From Streptomyces sp. NBC_01439 (GTDB lineage Bacteria > Actinomycetota > Actinomycetes > Streptomycetales > Streptomycetaceae): a stretch of DNA of 64,000 bases. Positions 33,784 to 42,742 of the stretch are shown here, piece after piece; positions within the stretch are counted from its first letter, which is position 1; each line of letters begins with the position of its first letter. The notes under the pieces were generated by a model. That model had not been told where the DNA came from. It ran no database searches and saw only the letters and a program-made list of their open reading frames with translations. The DNA is taken from the NCBI RefSeq assembly GCF_036227605.1, contig NZ_CP109487.1:4531501-4595500 (forward strand), read 5' to 3'. The translations under genes and the position numbers were made by a program.

Positions 33784-34062
33784 TCAGTAGGGGCGGGGGG
33801 ACATGATGTGCGGCTCGATGGCCGGGGCCTCGAAGATGCAGCGGGGGACGCCCGGCCCGGGTGTCGCGCGGACGGAGACCTGCGTCGGTGGATCCGTCGG
33901 CAGCTCGACGTGCACGGTCACGGGGTGGTCGTCGTGCGTCGTGGCGTGTCCGGTCTCCTTGCCGTCGACCAGTACCTCCACGACGGCGGTGTGCCCGGTC
34001 TGGACCGTGGCGCTGACCGAATGCCCGTCGTGGTCGATGTGGAAGTGATGGCGCCGACCCAT
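33784..34062 (-). CDS. Small His-rich protein of unknown function
   Basis: This 92-residue protein begins MGRRHHFHIDHDGHSVSATV and has a repetitive beta pattern with many His and Asp residues (GHTAVVEVLVDGKETGHATT). It ends in CIFEAPAIEPHIMSPRPY, with a single Cys. The composition suggests metal binding, but no known motif is visible. The ATG follows GGGAGG by eight bases. It is tandem with the 171-residue gene upstream. I do not recognise it. Confidence 0.65.
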   Translation of the reverse strand: MGRRHHFHIDHDGHSVSATVQTGHTAVVEVLVDGKETGHATTHDDHPVTVHVELPTDPPTQVSVRATPGPGVPRCIFEAPAIEPHIMSPRPY

Positions 34063-34118
34063 GAGCTCGCCTCCCTGCGGTACCCCCTCACGACAAGCGT
34101 AGCCACACCCTCCGCACC

Positions 34119-34634
34119 TCACCGCTCCTCGGGGGTGGCGAGTGCGGCGAGTTCGGCCCGGGCCAGGGCGAGGAAGGCCGCGGAGGGCCGGGCCTCCACG
34201 GCCCGTGCCACGGCCAGGCCGTCGAGGTGGTCGAGGAGCGCGTCGAGGGTGGTGAAGGGGCCGACCGGGCGCAGCAGCCACAGGCGCCCCCGCGGGCGGG
34301 GCGGGAGCCCGAGCCCGGCGAGGGCGTCGTCGGCCTCGCGGTCGAGGTCCCGGAGGTCGGGCTCGGGCAGCGGGGCGCACTCCACGCCGGTGATGTGGCC
34401 GTGGCCGTCGAGGGCGGTGTCCACCGCCCAGTGGGTGGACCGGTCGGGGATCCAGGTGCGGTCCGCGGGGGGCCAGACGTACGGGAGGAACACCCAGCGC
34501 AGGTCCTCGGGGGCCGGCTCCCAGCCGAGCACCTCCAGCTCCCGCATCTCGGGCAGCCGGTCCGGCTCCAGTTCGCTGCGGCCGGTGCGGCGCAGTGCGA
34601 GCGGGTGCGGCGTTCCGTCCTCGTCCCACGACAT
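34119..34634 (-). CDS. Conserved hypothetical protein
   Basis: This 171-residue protein is soluble, acidic and rich in Leu, Pro and Trp (WVFLPYVWPPADRTWIPD). It has no signal peptide or membrane segment. Codon bias is that of a real gene. The ATG has no ribosome binding site; TAACGT ends six bases upstream, so a leaderless mRNA is likely. It lies between the small His-rich gene and the HD-domain gene, all leftward. I cannot assign a function. Confidence 0.65.
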   Translation of the reverse strand: MSWDEDGTPHPLALRRTGRSELEPDRLPEMRELEVLGWEPAPEDLRWVFLPYVWPPADRTWIPDRSTHWAVDTALDGHGHITGVECAPLPEPDLRDLDREADDALAGLGLPPRPRGRLWLLRPVGPFTTLDALLDHLDGLAVARAVEARPSAAFLALARAELAALATPEER

Positions 34635-34704
34635 GCGGGCACGTTATCCGACACGGTGACTGATGTGCGTGACCCGCAGCGGTGCGAAGCCCCCGTGGCA
34701 CCCC

Positions 34705-35301
34705 CTACGACCGCATCCGCTCCAGCGGGTTCGCGGCGATCCGGTTGACCGCGCCGCCGGCCACGTACGCGGCTGCCGCGCAGTCGGGCTTGCGGGCGGC
34801 CTGGTCCTGGACCAGTGCGAGGAACGCGGCGCCGAAGTCGCCCCGGGGGTAGGCGGCGAGCAGGTCGGCCGTGAAGGCGGGATCGAACTCGGCGACGCGC
34901 AGGCCCGAGACGTCCGCGCTCGTCCCGACCTGCAGCAGGTGGCTCTCCACGTCCTCGGCCGCGCTCACGTCGTCCCGCATGTGCAGGACGATGACCTCCT
35001 CGGCGCGCGCCCGGCGGGCCGCCGGCCAGCCCAGGCCCGCCGTCAGGACGCGCGCGACATGACCGCCCGCCTCCTCGAAGGGCAGGGTGTGGCTGTCGAA
35101 GGGGGCGGTCAGACCCAGATCGTGCAGCAGGGCGCTGACGTAGAGGAGTTCCGCGTCGTACGCCAGCCCGTGCTGCTCCGCGTACCGGGCGCCGAAGGCG
35201 TAGGAGCGGACCGAGTGGTTCAGCAGGGTCGGGTCCGCGTACTCCGCGGCGATCTCGTGGGCGGCGCGGGCCGATGCGGTGTCAAGTGTCCACGTCTTCA
35301 T
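34705..35301 (-). CDS. HD-domain phosphohydrolase-like protein
   Basis: This 198-residue protein has HD-domain ligands: the early His in LLNHSVRSYAFG (about residue 28), the HD pair in SALLHDLGLTAP, and the later His in VIVLHMRDD. It resembles cyanamide-hydratase-like and purine-related HD proteins. The gene next to it encodes a cytosine-deaminase-like enzyme and the spacing is six bases, so a role in nucleobase or amide metabolism is possible but inferred. The ATG has no strong ribosome binding site and lies just after the deaminase stop. Confidence 0.75.
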   Translation of the reverse strand: MKTWTLDTASARAAHEIAAEYADPTLLNHSVRSYAFGARYAEQHGLAYDAELLYVSALLHDLGLTAPFDSHTLPFEEAGGHVARVLTAGLGWPAARRARAEEVIVLHMRDDVSAAEDVESHLLQVGTSADVSGLRVAEFDPAFTADLLAAYPRGDFGAAFLALVQDQAARKPDCAAAAYVAGGAVNRIAANPLERMRS

Positions 35302-35307
35302 GGGGCG

Positions 35308-36609
35308 TCAGCGTAGGCGGCGGCTGAAGTCGATCTCGGACGGGGGCTCCCCCGGCCAGTTCAGCCGGGTCGGGGCGGGCGGGGTCTCGGCGAGGACGGT
35401 CCCGCGCGAGACGACGTACCGCGGGCGGACCTGGCGGCGGATCGCCTCCTCGGGCGACGGGGCCGGGAGCAACACGAAGGAGGCGGGGGCACCCGCGGTG
35501 ATGCCGTACTCCGTCTCGGCGAGGCCGAGCACCCGCGCCGCGCGCTCCGTCACCATCGAGAAGGCCAGCGGGATCTCGTCGGCGCCGGTGAGCTGGGCGG
35601 CGTACAGCCCGACGAGGGCGGTCTGCAGCGGGTTGGCGGTGCCCAGCGCGTTCCAGGGGTCCATCACGTCGTCGTGGCCGAAGGCGACGTTGACCCCGGC
35701 CGCCAGCATCTCCTTGACCTGGGTGAGTCCGCGCCGTTTGGGATAGGCGTCGAAGCGGCCCTGGAGGCCCAGGTTGGCGAAGGGGTTGGAGACCAGGTTG
35801 ATGCCGGAGCGGGCGAGCAGGCGCTGGAGTTTGAAGCTGTACGCGCCGTTGTAGGAGCCCATGGCCGTCGTGTGCGAGGCGGTGGCGCGCCCGCGCAGTC
35901 CCGAGCGCAGGGCGAGGGTGGCCAGCACCTCCACGAAGCGGGACTGCTCGTCGTCGATCTCGTCGCAGTGCGCGTCCACCCGCAGGCCGTGCTCCTCGGC
36001 CAGCGCGAAGGCCGTGCGCAGCGAGGCGAGGCCGTCCTCACGGGTGTCCTCGAAGTGCGGGATCGCACCGACGACGTCCGCCCCGCGGGCGACGGCCTCG
36101 CGCATCAGCCCCTCGCCGCCCGGGAAGGAGACGATGCCCTCCTGCGGGAAGGCCACGATCTGCAGGGTCATGAAGTCCCGCACCCGGTCGCGCACCTCCA
36201 GCAGCGCCTCGAGCGCGGTGAGGTCCGGGTCGGTGACGTCGCAGTGGGTCCGCACGTGCAGCACCCCGTGGGCGGCCTGCCAGCGCAGCACCTCGGTGGC
36301 CCGCGCGACCACGTCCGCGCGGGTCAGGGTCCGTTTGCGTTCGCTCCAGCAGGCGATGCCCTCCCAGAGGGTGCCGGAGGCGTTGGGGCGGGGCTCGCCA
36401 ACGGTCAGCGCCGTGTCGAGGTGGATGTGCGGCTCGACGAAGGGGGGCGCGAGCAGGCCGCCGTGGGCCTCGATGAGGATGCCGGTGACCGGTGGTTCCT
36501 TCTGATCGTCGTACGGAATGACCCGCGCGATGCGGCCGTCCTCCGCGACCTCGACGTCGGACAGGCCGTGGGTGTGCAGCAGCCGGGCGCCCCGGACGAT
36601 CATCCGCAT
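35308..36609 (-). CDS. codA: Cytosine deaminase-like amidohydrolase
   Basis: This 433-residue TIM-barrel amidohydrolase has zinc ligands in EPHIHLDTAL (about residues 58-67), HVRTHCDVTD, the catalytic HCDEIDDEQ, and GHDDVMDPW near residue 310. LQIVAFPQEG is also typical of CodA, which deaminates cytosine to uracil. Other close branches act on isocytosine or related ring amides, so substrate needs testing. TAGGCT ends six bases before the ATG at 36609 and no ribosome binding site is present. It heads a leftward unit with the HD-domain gene. Confidence 0.88.
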   Translation of the reverse strand: MRMIVRGARLLHTHGLSDVEVAEDGRIARVIPYDDQKEPPVTGILIEAHGGLLAPPFVEPHIHLDTALTVGEPRPNASGTLWEGIACWSERKRTLTRADVVARATEVLRWQAAHGVLHVRTHCDVTDPDLTALEALLEVRDRVRDFMTLQIVAFPQEGIVSFPGGEGLMREAVARGADVVGAIPHFEDTREDGLASLRTAFALAEEHGLRVDAHCDEIDDEQSRFVEVLATLALRSGLRGRATASHTTAMGSYNGAYSFKLQRLLARSGINLVSNPFANLGLQGRFDAYPKRRGLTQVKEMLAAGVNVAFGHDDVMDPWNALGTANPLQTALVGLYAAQLTGADEIPLAFSMVTERAARVLGLAETEYGITAGAPASFVLLPAPSPEEAIRRQVRPRYVVSRGTVLAETPPAPTRLNWPGEPPSEIDFSRRLR

Positions 36610-36615
36610 GGCGCC

Positions 36616-36621
36616 AGCCTA
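36616..36621 (-). promoter_or_regulatory. -10 hexamer TAGGCT of codA
   Basis: TAGGCT ends six bases before the ATG, the same arrangement as at nth. Confidence 0.5.
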
Positions 36622-36645
36622 GACAGCCCCTTCGCCGGAGCGGGT

Positions 36646-36813
36646 CTAGCCGCGCTTGGCCTGGGCCTTCTGCTGCATGCCGCGCGTCTTCGCGGCGGTG
36701 CTGTGGACGTCCCGGACCGCGGCCTTGGCACGGGCCTCGGCGGCCGTGTTCTTGGCCAGCGCGCGCTCGGAGTCCTGGTGGCTGTGGTGGCCGGTGCGGG
36801 CCTTCTTGGCCAT
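36646..36813 (-). CDS. Small basic His/Lys/Ala-rich protein
   Basis: This 55-residue protein starts MAKKARTGHHSHQDSERALA and is a single predicted helix rich in Lys, Arg, Ala and Gln, ending QQKAQAKRG. Its charge pattern resembles small nucleic-acid-associated or plasma-stable stress peptides, but no family is certain. It has a good ribosome binding site (GGAGGA about eight bases before the ATG). It stands alone between codA and the S9 peptidase gene and ends 36 bases upstream of codA. Confidence 0.65.
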   Translation of the reverse strand: MAKKARTGHHSHQDSERALAKNTAAEARAKAAVRDVHSTAAKTRGMQQKAQAKRG

Positions 36814-36924
36814 GATCGTTCCTCCTCGGACGGAACGGCCGACGCGTTCCACTGTGCGCCCGTTCCGAGCGGTCGGCATCCCGGGGAGCGCTGCTCCCGG
36901 ACCGCTGCGGACACAATGGGGCTC

Positions 36925-38730
36925 ATGACCAGCGACAGTGAGATGACCCCCGACATGCCCGACTGGGAGAAGCGGTTCCGGGCTCCGCGCGTCGGGCTCC
37001 CCGACTGGGCCGAGGACGCCCCGGACCGTTCGCTCTTCGTGTCCAACGCGACCGGGACCTACGAGCTCTACGCGTGGGACCGCGCCACCGGCGAGCAGCG
37101 GCAGGCCACGGACCGCCCCAACGGCACCACCGACGGAACCCTCTCCCCCGACGGCGAGTGGATCTGGTGGTTCTCCGACACCGACGGCGACGAGTTCGGC
37201 ACGTGGCTGCGCCAGCCCTTCGGGGGCGGCCCCGACGAGCCGGCCACCCCGGGCCTGGAGCCCTCGTACCCCGCCGGGCTGGCCATCGGGCGGGACGGGA
37301 CGGCCGTCGTGGGGCGCTGCACCGACGAGGACGGCTCGACGGTCCACGTGGTCCGGCCGGACGGCTCCGCGCCCACCGTGATCTACCGGCACCGGGAGTC
37401 GGCCGGCGTCGGCGACCTGTCCCGCGACGGAACGCTGGTGGCCGTCGAGCACACCGAGCACGGCGACGCGATGCACTCCGCCCTGCGCGTCCTGACCTTG
37501 GACGGGACCACCGTCGCCGAGCTGGACGATTCCCTGGGCGGGTCGAAGGAGCTGGGCCTGGAGGTCCTCGGTTTCGCGCCGGTCGCGGGTGACACCCGGC
37601 TGCTCGTCGGCCACCAGCGGCGCGGCCGCTGGGAGCCGATGGTGTGGGACGTGGCCACCGGCGCCGAGCAGGAGCTCGCGATCGACCTGCCGGGCGACGT
37701 CAGCGCCGAGTGGTACCCGGACGGGTCCGCGCTGCTGGTCGCGCACAGCTTCGAGGCGCGCAGCGAGCTGTGGCGCTACGACCTGGCCGCTCGGGAGCTC
37801 GTACGCGTGGACACGCCCGCGGGGTCGGTGTCGGGGGCCACCGCGCGCCCCGACGGGACGGTGGAGTACCTGTGGTCCTCGGCCGCCGAGCCCTCGGCGG
37901 TACGGTCCACCGCGGGCGGGATCGTCCTGGACCCGCCCGGTTTCCGGGCGCCCGGCTCGGTACCGGTCGAGGACGTGTGGGTGGAGGGCCCGGGCGGGCG
38001 GATCCACGCGCTCGCGCAGCGGCCGACGGGCCACGGCGAGGGCCCCTTCCCGACGGTCTTCGAGATCCACGGTGGGCCGACCTGGCACGACAGCGACTCC
38101 TTCGCGTCGGCCCCGGCGGCCTGGCTGGACCACGGCTTCGCCGTGGTGCGGGTCAACTACCGCGGCTCGACGGGGTACGGCCGCGAGTGGACCGACGCCC
38201 TCAAGCACCGGGTCGGGCTGATCGAGCTGGAGGACATCGCGGCGGTCCGGGAGTGGGCGGTCGCCTCCGGCCTCGCGGACCCGGCCCGCACGGTGCTGTC
38301 GGGCGGTTCCTGGGGCGGGTACCTGACGCTGCTGGGCCTGGGCACGCAGCCCGGAGCCTGGGCCGTGGGCCTGGCCGCCGTACCGGTCGCGGACTACGTG
38401 ACGGCGTACCACGACGAGATGGAGGCGTTGAAAGCACTGGACCGCACCCTTTTCGGCGGTACGCCGGAGGAGGTCCCGGACCGCTTCGAGGCGTCCTCGC
38501 CGCTGACGTACGTGGACGCCGTGCGGGCGCCGGTCCACATCGCGGCCGGCGTGAACGACCCGCGCTGCCCGATCCGCCAGATCGACAACTACGTGGACCG
38601 ACTCGCCGCGCGCGGGGCGGTGCACGAGGTGTACCGGTACGACGCCGGTCACGGTTCGCTGGTGGTGGAGGAGCGGATCAAGCAGGTCCGGATGGAGTTG
38701 GAGTTCGCGCTGAAGCACCTGCCGCACTGA
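36925..38730 (+). CDS. S9 family prolyl oligopeptidase-like peptidase
   Basis: This 601-residue enzyme has an N-terminal beta-propeller (residues 20-350, repeated blades such as DGEWIWWFSDTDGDE) and a C-terminal alpha/beta-hydrolase domain. The catalytic Ser462 lies in SGGSWGGYL, the Asp in GVNDPRCPIRQ and the His in YDAGHGSLV. It fits the acylaminoacyl-peptidase/DPP branch and lacks a signal peptide, so it probably degrades peptides in the cytoplasm. The ATG at 36925 is preferred; CACAAT ends seven bases upstream, suggesting a leaderless mRNA. Another ATG lies three codons earlier. Confidence 0.92.
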   Translation: MTSDSEMTPDMPDWEKRFRAPRVGLPDWAEDAPDRSLFVSNATGTYELYAWDRATGEQRQATDRPNGTTDGTLSPDGEWIWWFSDTDGDEFGTWLRQPFGGGPDEPATPGLEPSYPAGLAIGRDGTAVVGRCTDEDGSTVHVVRPDGSAPTVIYRHRESAGVGDLSRDGTLVAVEHTEHGDAMHSALRVLTLDGTTVAELDDSLGGSKELGLEVLGFAPVAGDTRLLVGHQRRGRWEPMVWDVATGAEQELAIDLPGDVSAEWYPDGSALLVAHSFEARSELWRYDLAARELVRVDTPAGSVSGATARPDGTVEYLWSSAAEPSAVRSTAGGIVLDPPGFRAPGSVPVEDVWVEGPGGRIHALAQRPTGHGEGPFPTVFEIHGGPTWHDSDSFASAPAAWLDHGFAVVRVNYRGSTGYGREWTDALKHRVGLIELEDIAAVREWAVASGLADPARTVLSGGSWGGYLTLLGLGTQPGAWAVGLAAVPVADYVTAYHDEMEALKALDRTLFGGTPEEVPDRFEASSPLTYVDAVRAPVHIAAGVNDPRCPIRQIDNYVDRLAARGAVHEVYRYDAGHGSLVVEERIKQVRMELEFALKHLPH

Positions 38731-38773
38731 CCCTGCGGGAGGGCGACCGGTGCACCCCCCGTACGGTGGTGGG

Positions 38774-39538
38774 GTGCACCGGTTTCTCCTGACCCCGCGC
38801 TGGTGGGGGATCAACGTCTTCGTCGCGCTCGCCGTTCCCTTCTGCCTGTTCATGGGGTCGTGGCAGCTCGGCCGGTTCGAGGACCGCGTCGACAGCCACC
38901 GGGAAGCGGGCGCGGAGCGGCCGGTCGACCAGGTGGCCGCACCCCTGGACTCGCTGCTTCCGGTCGACAAGACGACCTCCGGACGGCTGGCCTCCACGGC
39001 CGGGGAGTACGGCGATCAGCTGCTGGTGCCCGAGCGACGGCTGGACGGTCGGTCCGGGTTCTACGTGCTGACGCTGTTGAAGACCGACTCCGGCAAGTCC
39101 GTCCCGGTGGTCCGGGGCTGGCTGCCGGGGGTCGCGGATCCCGCGAAGGCGCCGGTCCCGCCGACCGGCCGGGTCGAGGTCAGCGGCGCGCTGCAGGCCT
39201 CGGAGAACGCCGGCACGAAGGGGGTCCACTCCCAGGGCGGGCTGCCGGCCGGGCAGCTCGGGGTGATCAGCGCGGCCTCGCTGGTCAACATCGTCCCGTA
39301 CGACCTGTACGACGCCTGGCTGACCGTGCAGACCCCGTCGGAGGGCATGGTTCCGGTGCCCGCGCAGGCGCCCACCAACACCGGGCTCGACCTGAAGGCC
39401 TTCCAGAACCTCGGCTACACCGGCGAGTGGTTCGTCTTCGTCGCCTTCGTGCTCTTCATGTGGTTCCGGCTCTACCGTCGCGAGGTGGAGACCATCCGCG
39501 ACGCCGAGGCGGGCCTGCTGGAGCCCGCCGCGCGCTAG
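38774..39538 (+). CDS. SURF1-family cytochrome oxidase assembly protein
   Basis: This 254-residue protein has a membrane helix at each end (about residues 10-30 and 218-238) and a large extracytoplasmic middle, the SURF1 layout. Family signatures are PRWWGINVFVALAVPFCLFMGSWQ (first part), GRSGFYVLTLL, VPVVRGWLPG and the closing WFVFVAFVLFMWFRLYRRE. SURF1 helps insert haem a into cytochrome c oxidase. GTG at 38774 is preferred to an ATG at 38750, because TACGGT ends six bases before it and the protein then begins at the helix as in orthologues. Confidence 0.88.
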   Translation: MHRFLLTPRWWGINVFVALAVPFCLFMGSWQLGRFEDRVDSHREAGAERPVDQVAAPLDSLLPVDKTTSGRLASTAGEYGDQLLVPERRLDGRSGFYVLTLLKTDSGKSVPVVRGWLPGVADPAKAPVPPTGRVEVSGALQASENAGTKGVHSQGGLPAGQLGVISAASLVNIVPYDLYDAWLTVQTPSEGMVPVPAQAPTNTGLDLKAFQNLGYTGEWFVFVAFVLFMWFRLYRREVETIRDAEAGLLEPAAR

Positions 39539-39560
39539 CCCTGCCGTCCCCGTCCGGGAC

Positions 39561-39599
39561 GGCGTCTCCGGGCGGCGTCTCCGGGCGGCGTCCCGGGGC
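39561..39599. repeat. Three tandem 13-bp units
   Basis: GGCGTCTCCGGGC occurs twice exactly and once with one change, directly after the SURF1 gene and before the converging sigma-partner gene. Confidence 0.6.
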
Positions 39600-39632
39600 A
39601 GCGTCTCGCGGCACGCCCCGAGCAGCGTCTCG

Positions 39633-40718
39633 CTAGGACAGCGGGATCGCGCCCGTCCGGTAGACCGTTCCGCCGCAGGCCTCGGGGATCGTCGTCCGCG
39701 TGGTCGTGGCGCCCGACTGCGGGGTGTGCGAGACGGCCACGCCGCCCGGGGCCGGGGAGGCGCCCGCCTGCGGTTCGACGGCCGGTCCGCTCCCCGTGCC
39801 GCCCGCGGCGCCCGCCGGCTCGGTCTGCGGGGACTTCGCGCCCGTGTCCGTGTTCGCCGGTGCGCAGGTCCGCCCCGACGGCACCCACGCGAAGCGGACC
39901 TCGTACGCCGTGTTCGGGGGGAGCACCAGCGCCGGAGCCGCCGCCGCCGGGTCGGGCAGCAGGCCGGTCGCCGGATCGCCCGCCGTGTGGCCGACCACGG
40001 CGACCCCGGGGCCCGTGCCGGCCCCGGTACCGGGCGCCGCGGCCGCCGTCAGCGTGTCCTGTCCGTTGACCGAGCAGCCCTGCGCCGAGACGTTGGTGAC
40101 CCGGAAGCTGCCGTACACCCTGCCGTCGGTCTCCGGGGCCCGGGCCGAACCCACCACCCCGAGCTGGTCCGCTCCGCACCCGGGCACTCCCGGCGCCGCG
40201 ACCGGCGGCAGCGGGCCCGAGCCCGCCGCCGAGCCGCCGGTACCGGCCGGTCCGGCGGAGGTCCCGGCGCCCGACGGGCCTACCGTCAGACCGTTCGCCG
40301 ACGGGCCCGCCGTGGCGTTCGGCTGCCCGGTGCCCCCGCCCGCGGACGGAACCTCACCGAAGGGGTCGGTCGCCCTCGGCAGGGAACCGAAGCCGTTCTG
40401 GTGCGGGTTGGAGGCCGGCGAGTCGTGCTTGTCGCCCGTGGACTCGCTGTGCCCGGCCATCGCCGGGTGGTCCGGGGCCGCGCCCTCGGCAGCGGACAGG
40501 TGCAGTGCGGCCGGGATCGCCGTCCCGGCGAGCAGCACGGCCGCGGCGGCGCCGACGAGGGCGGCCCGGCGGTTGCGGGTCCGGCGCGCGGGGACGGCGT
40601 CGCGCAGTCGCTCCAGCGCGTCCGCGGAGGGCTGCAGGCCCTCGACGGCCCCGCGCAGGAGGACGCGCAGTTCTTCTTCCCCGCTCGCCCCGCCCGGCGG
40701 TGTGTGGTCGTCCATCAT
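39633..40718 (-). CDS. Membrane protein partner of the SigE-family sigma factor
   Basis: This 361-residue protein starts with a 45-residue cytoplasmic part (ELRVLLRGAVEGLQPSADAL), one membrane helix (about residues 50-70) and a long Gly/Pro/Ala/Thr-rich extracellular region. A more ordered domain holds Cys pairs (PGCGADQLG, QGCSVNGQ, RTCAPA, EACGGTV). The position after the sigma gene, with an ATGA overlap, and the topology fit a sigma-associated membrane regulator. The zinc-binding HxxxCxxC of classical anti-sigma factors is absent, so anti-sigma activity is inference. Confidence 0.65.
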   Translation of the reverse strand: MMDDHTPPGGASGEEELRVLLRGAVEGLQPSADALERLRDAVPARRTRNRRAALVGAAAAVLLAGTAIPAALHLSAAEGAAPDHPAMAGHSESTGDKHDSPASNPHQNGFGSLPRATDPFGEVPSAGGGTGQPNATAGPSANGLTVGPSGAGTSAGPAGTGGSAAGSGPLPPVAAPGVPGCGADQLGVVGSARAPETDGRVYGSFRVTNVSAQGCSVNGQDTLTAAAAPGTGAGTGPGVAVVGHTAGDPATGLLPDPAAAAPALVLPPNTAYEVRFAWVPSGRTCAPANTDTGAKSPQTEPAGAAGGTGSGPAVEPQAGASPAPGGVAVSHTPQSGATTTRTTIPEACGGTVYRTGAIPLS

Positions 40719-41497
40719 GACTGCGCAGCCTCCATCGCCACCCGCAGCGCGGCAATGCCCCGCGATCCGTACGCCTTCACCGAACCGAGCGATATGCCGA
40801 GCGTCTCGGCGACCTGGGCCTCCGTCATGTCGGCGAAGTAGCGCAGTACCAGCACCTCGCGCTGGCGGCGTTGCAGTCCGCGCATCGCCCTGATCAGATC
40901 GTCCCGCTCCAGCTGGTCGTACGCGCCCTCTTCGGCGCTGGCCATGTCCGGCATCGGCTTCGAGAGCAGCTTGAGGCCGAGGATGCGGCGGCGCAGTGCG
41001 GACCGCGAGAGGTTCACGACGGTCTGGCGCAGGTACGCCAGGGTCTTCTCCCGGTCGCGGACCCGGTTCCGGGCGGAGTGCACCCGGATGAAGGCCTCTT
41101 GGACCACGTCCTCGCAGGAGGCGGTGTCGTCGAGGAGCAGCGCTGCCAGGCCCAGGAGCGAGCGGTAGTGCGCCTGGTAGGTCGCGGTGAGGTGGTCGAC
41201 GGTGGTGCCGGCCACCACCTCGGCCGTCTCGGCCGTCTCGGCTGCCTCAGCCGTCTCGACCGCCTCGCTCTTGCTGCTCCCGTCCGTCTCAGCGCTGTCG
41301 CGCGGCGCGGGCACGAGACCGCCCCGGATCGGTACGGAGGTCCGCGCGGGCGCGGCCGACGGTCCCGCTGGGGGCCCCGCCGGCGGGACGGGAACGATCA
41401 CGGGAAAACCGCCACCGGGCGTGCGAGGACCCCGGCGCGACGGGATGATCCCGATCTGCGCCGGCCGGACGGCCGGGTCGAGCAGTGTGTCTGCCAC
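40715..41497 (-). CDS. ECF RNA polymerase sigma factor, SigE family
   Basis: This 260-residue ECF sigma factor has region 2 (TYQAHYRSLLGLAALLLDD, DVVQEAFIRVH) at about residues 105-160 and region 4 (LQRRQREVLVLRYFADMTE, VAETLGISLGSVKAYGSRG) at about 205-255. The end LGISLGSVKAYGSRGIAAL is typical of the large actinobacterial SigE-like group. The N-terminal 95 residues are an unusual Pro/Ala/Glu-rich extension with ETAEAAETAETAE. The GTG start has no clear ribosome binding site. It is cotranscribed with the membrane partner. The 41498-41668 gap upstream is AT-rich, likely the promoter region. Confidence 0.9.
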   Translation of the reverse strand: MADTLLDPAVRPAQIGIIPSRRGPRTPGGGFPVIVPVPPAGPPAGPSAAPARTSVPIRGGLVPAPRDSAETDGSSKSEAVETAEAAETAETAEVVAGTTVDHLTATYQAHYRSLLGLAALLLDDTASCEDVVQEAFIRVHSARNRVRDREKTLAYLRQTVVNLSRSALRRRILGLKLLSKPMPDMASAEEGAYDQLERDDLIRAMRGLQRRQREVLVLRYFADMTEAQVAETLGISLGSVKAYGSRGIAALRVAMEAAQS

Positions 41498-41668
41498 GCC
41501 GGTTGGACACGCGTCCCCCCATCAGGGTTGTACGCGCGAGGCGGCCTCACCAGCAAAATCCCTATTGCCCTCATGCGCACCCGCTCTTCCCGATTGCCCC
41601 GTCTTTATCGAGACGGCAGTCGGGCCATCACCTTGATCAAGGGATCAGCACCGATCCTACAAAGCGAA

Positions 41669-42742
41669 TTACGCAAATTCACCTGCGATCAGTTCCGCAA
41701 TCTGTGTGGCATTCAGCGCTGCGCCCTTGCGGAGATTGTCGGCGCACACGAAGAACTCCAGGGCGTGACGGTCGTCGAGCGAGGCCCGCACCCGCCCCAC
41801 CCAAGCAGGATCCGTCCCGGCGGCGTCCACGGGGGTGGGGAACTCCCCGGCCGCCGGGTCGTCCACGAGCACCACGCCGGGCGCGGCCTCCAGGATCTCC
41901 CGGGCGTGCACGGCCTCCACCTCGCGCTCGAAGCGGGCCCGCACCGTCAGCGAATGCCCGGTCAGCACGGGCACCTGGACGCAGGTCACCGACACCGGGA
42001 GCTGCTCCAGCTCCAGGATCCGGCGCGTCTCCCCGCGTACCGCCAGCTCGTGCGAGGACCAGCCGTCCGCGCGCAGCTCGCCCGACCAGGGCACGACGTT
42101 GAGGGCGAGCGGGGCCGCGAAGGGGCCGGTGTCCTCGCCCACGGCACGGCGGACGTCACCGGGCTGCTCGCCCAGGGAGGTCCCGGCGACCAGCGACTGC
42201 TGGCGGCGCAGCACCTCGGAACCGGCCCGACCGGCGGCGCTCGCGGCCTGGTACGAGGAGACGACCAGGTCGCAGAGGGAGTACTCGGAGTGCAGCGCGC
42301 CCAGGGCCGCGATCATGGTGGCGGTCACGCAGTCCGGGCCGGCGATGATCCCGCGCGGCCGGATCCGTGCGGCGTGCCCGTTGACCTCGGGCACGACCAA
42401 CGGGACCTCGGGGTCCTCCCGGAAGGCGGCGGACAGGTCGATGACGACCGAGCCGCGCGTGGTGACCACGGGGGCCCACCGGGCCGAGACGTCGGCCGGG
42501 GTGAGGAAGAGGGCGACGTCGCCCGGTCCGAGGCCGTCGAAGGCGTCCTCGGTGAGGGCGATCACCTCGGTCTCCTCCGCGCGGACGGCCAGCATGCGGC
42601 CGGCCGAGCGCGCGGAGGCGATCAGGCGGATCTCGCCCCAGACGTCGGCCCGCTGGGACAGCATCTGGAGCAGGACCGAACCGACTGCTCCGGTCGCCCC
42701 GACCACGGCGAGTGCCGGGCCGGAGGACCGGGTGCGGGTCAT
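41669..42742 (-). CDS. asd: Aspartate-semialdehyde dehydrogenase
   Basis: This 357-residue enzyme reduces aspartyl phosphate to aspartate semialdehyde for lysine, threonine, methionine and diaminopimelate synthesis. The N-terminal Rossmann motif is [14 protein letters not shown], the catalytic Cys lies in [11 protein letters not shown], and [10 protein letters not shown] plus [12 protein letters not shown] fit the C-terminal substrate domain. The sequence around the Cys is less canonical (PDCVT rather than NCTT), the usual divergence of a second asd copy in Streptomyces. The ATG overlaps the aspartokinase stop by ATGA, forming an ask-asd operon. Confidence 0.92.
   Translation of the reverse strand: MTRTRSSGPALAVVGATGAVGSVLLQMLSQRADVWGEIRLIASARSAGRMLAVRAEETEVIALTEDAFDGLGPGDVALFLTPADVSARWAPVVTTRGSVVIDLSAAFREDPEVPLVVPEVNGHAARIRPRGIIAGPDCVTATMIAALGALHSEYSLCDLVVSSYQAASAAGRAGSEVLRRQQSLVAGTSLGEQPGDVRRAVGEDTGPFAAPLALNVVPWSGELRADGWSSHELAVRGETRRILELEQLPVSVTCVQVPVLTGHSLTVRARFEREVEAVHAREILEAAPGVVLVDDPAAGEFPTPVDAAGTDPAWVGRVRASLDDRHALEFFVCADNLRKGAALNATQIAELIAGEFA

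Noticed and set aside
35674..36924. Long rightward frame continuous with the S9 peptidase
   Set aside because: The part before 36925 lies antisense to codA and has no protein-like motifs; the peptidase starts at its own ATG.
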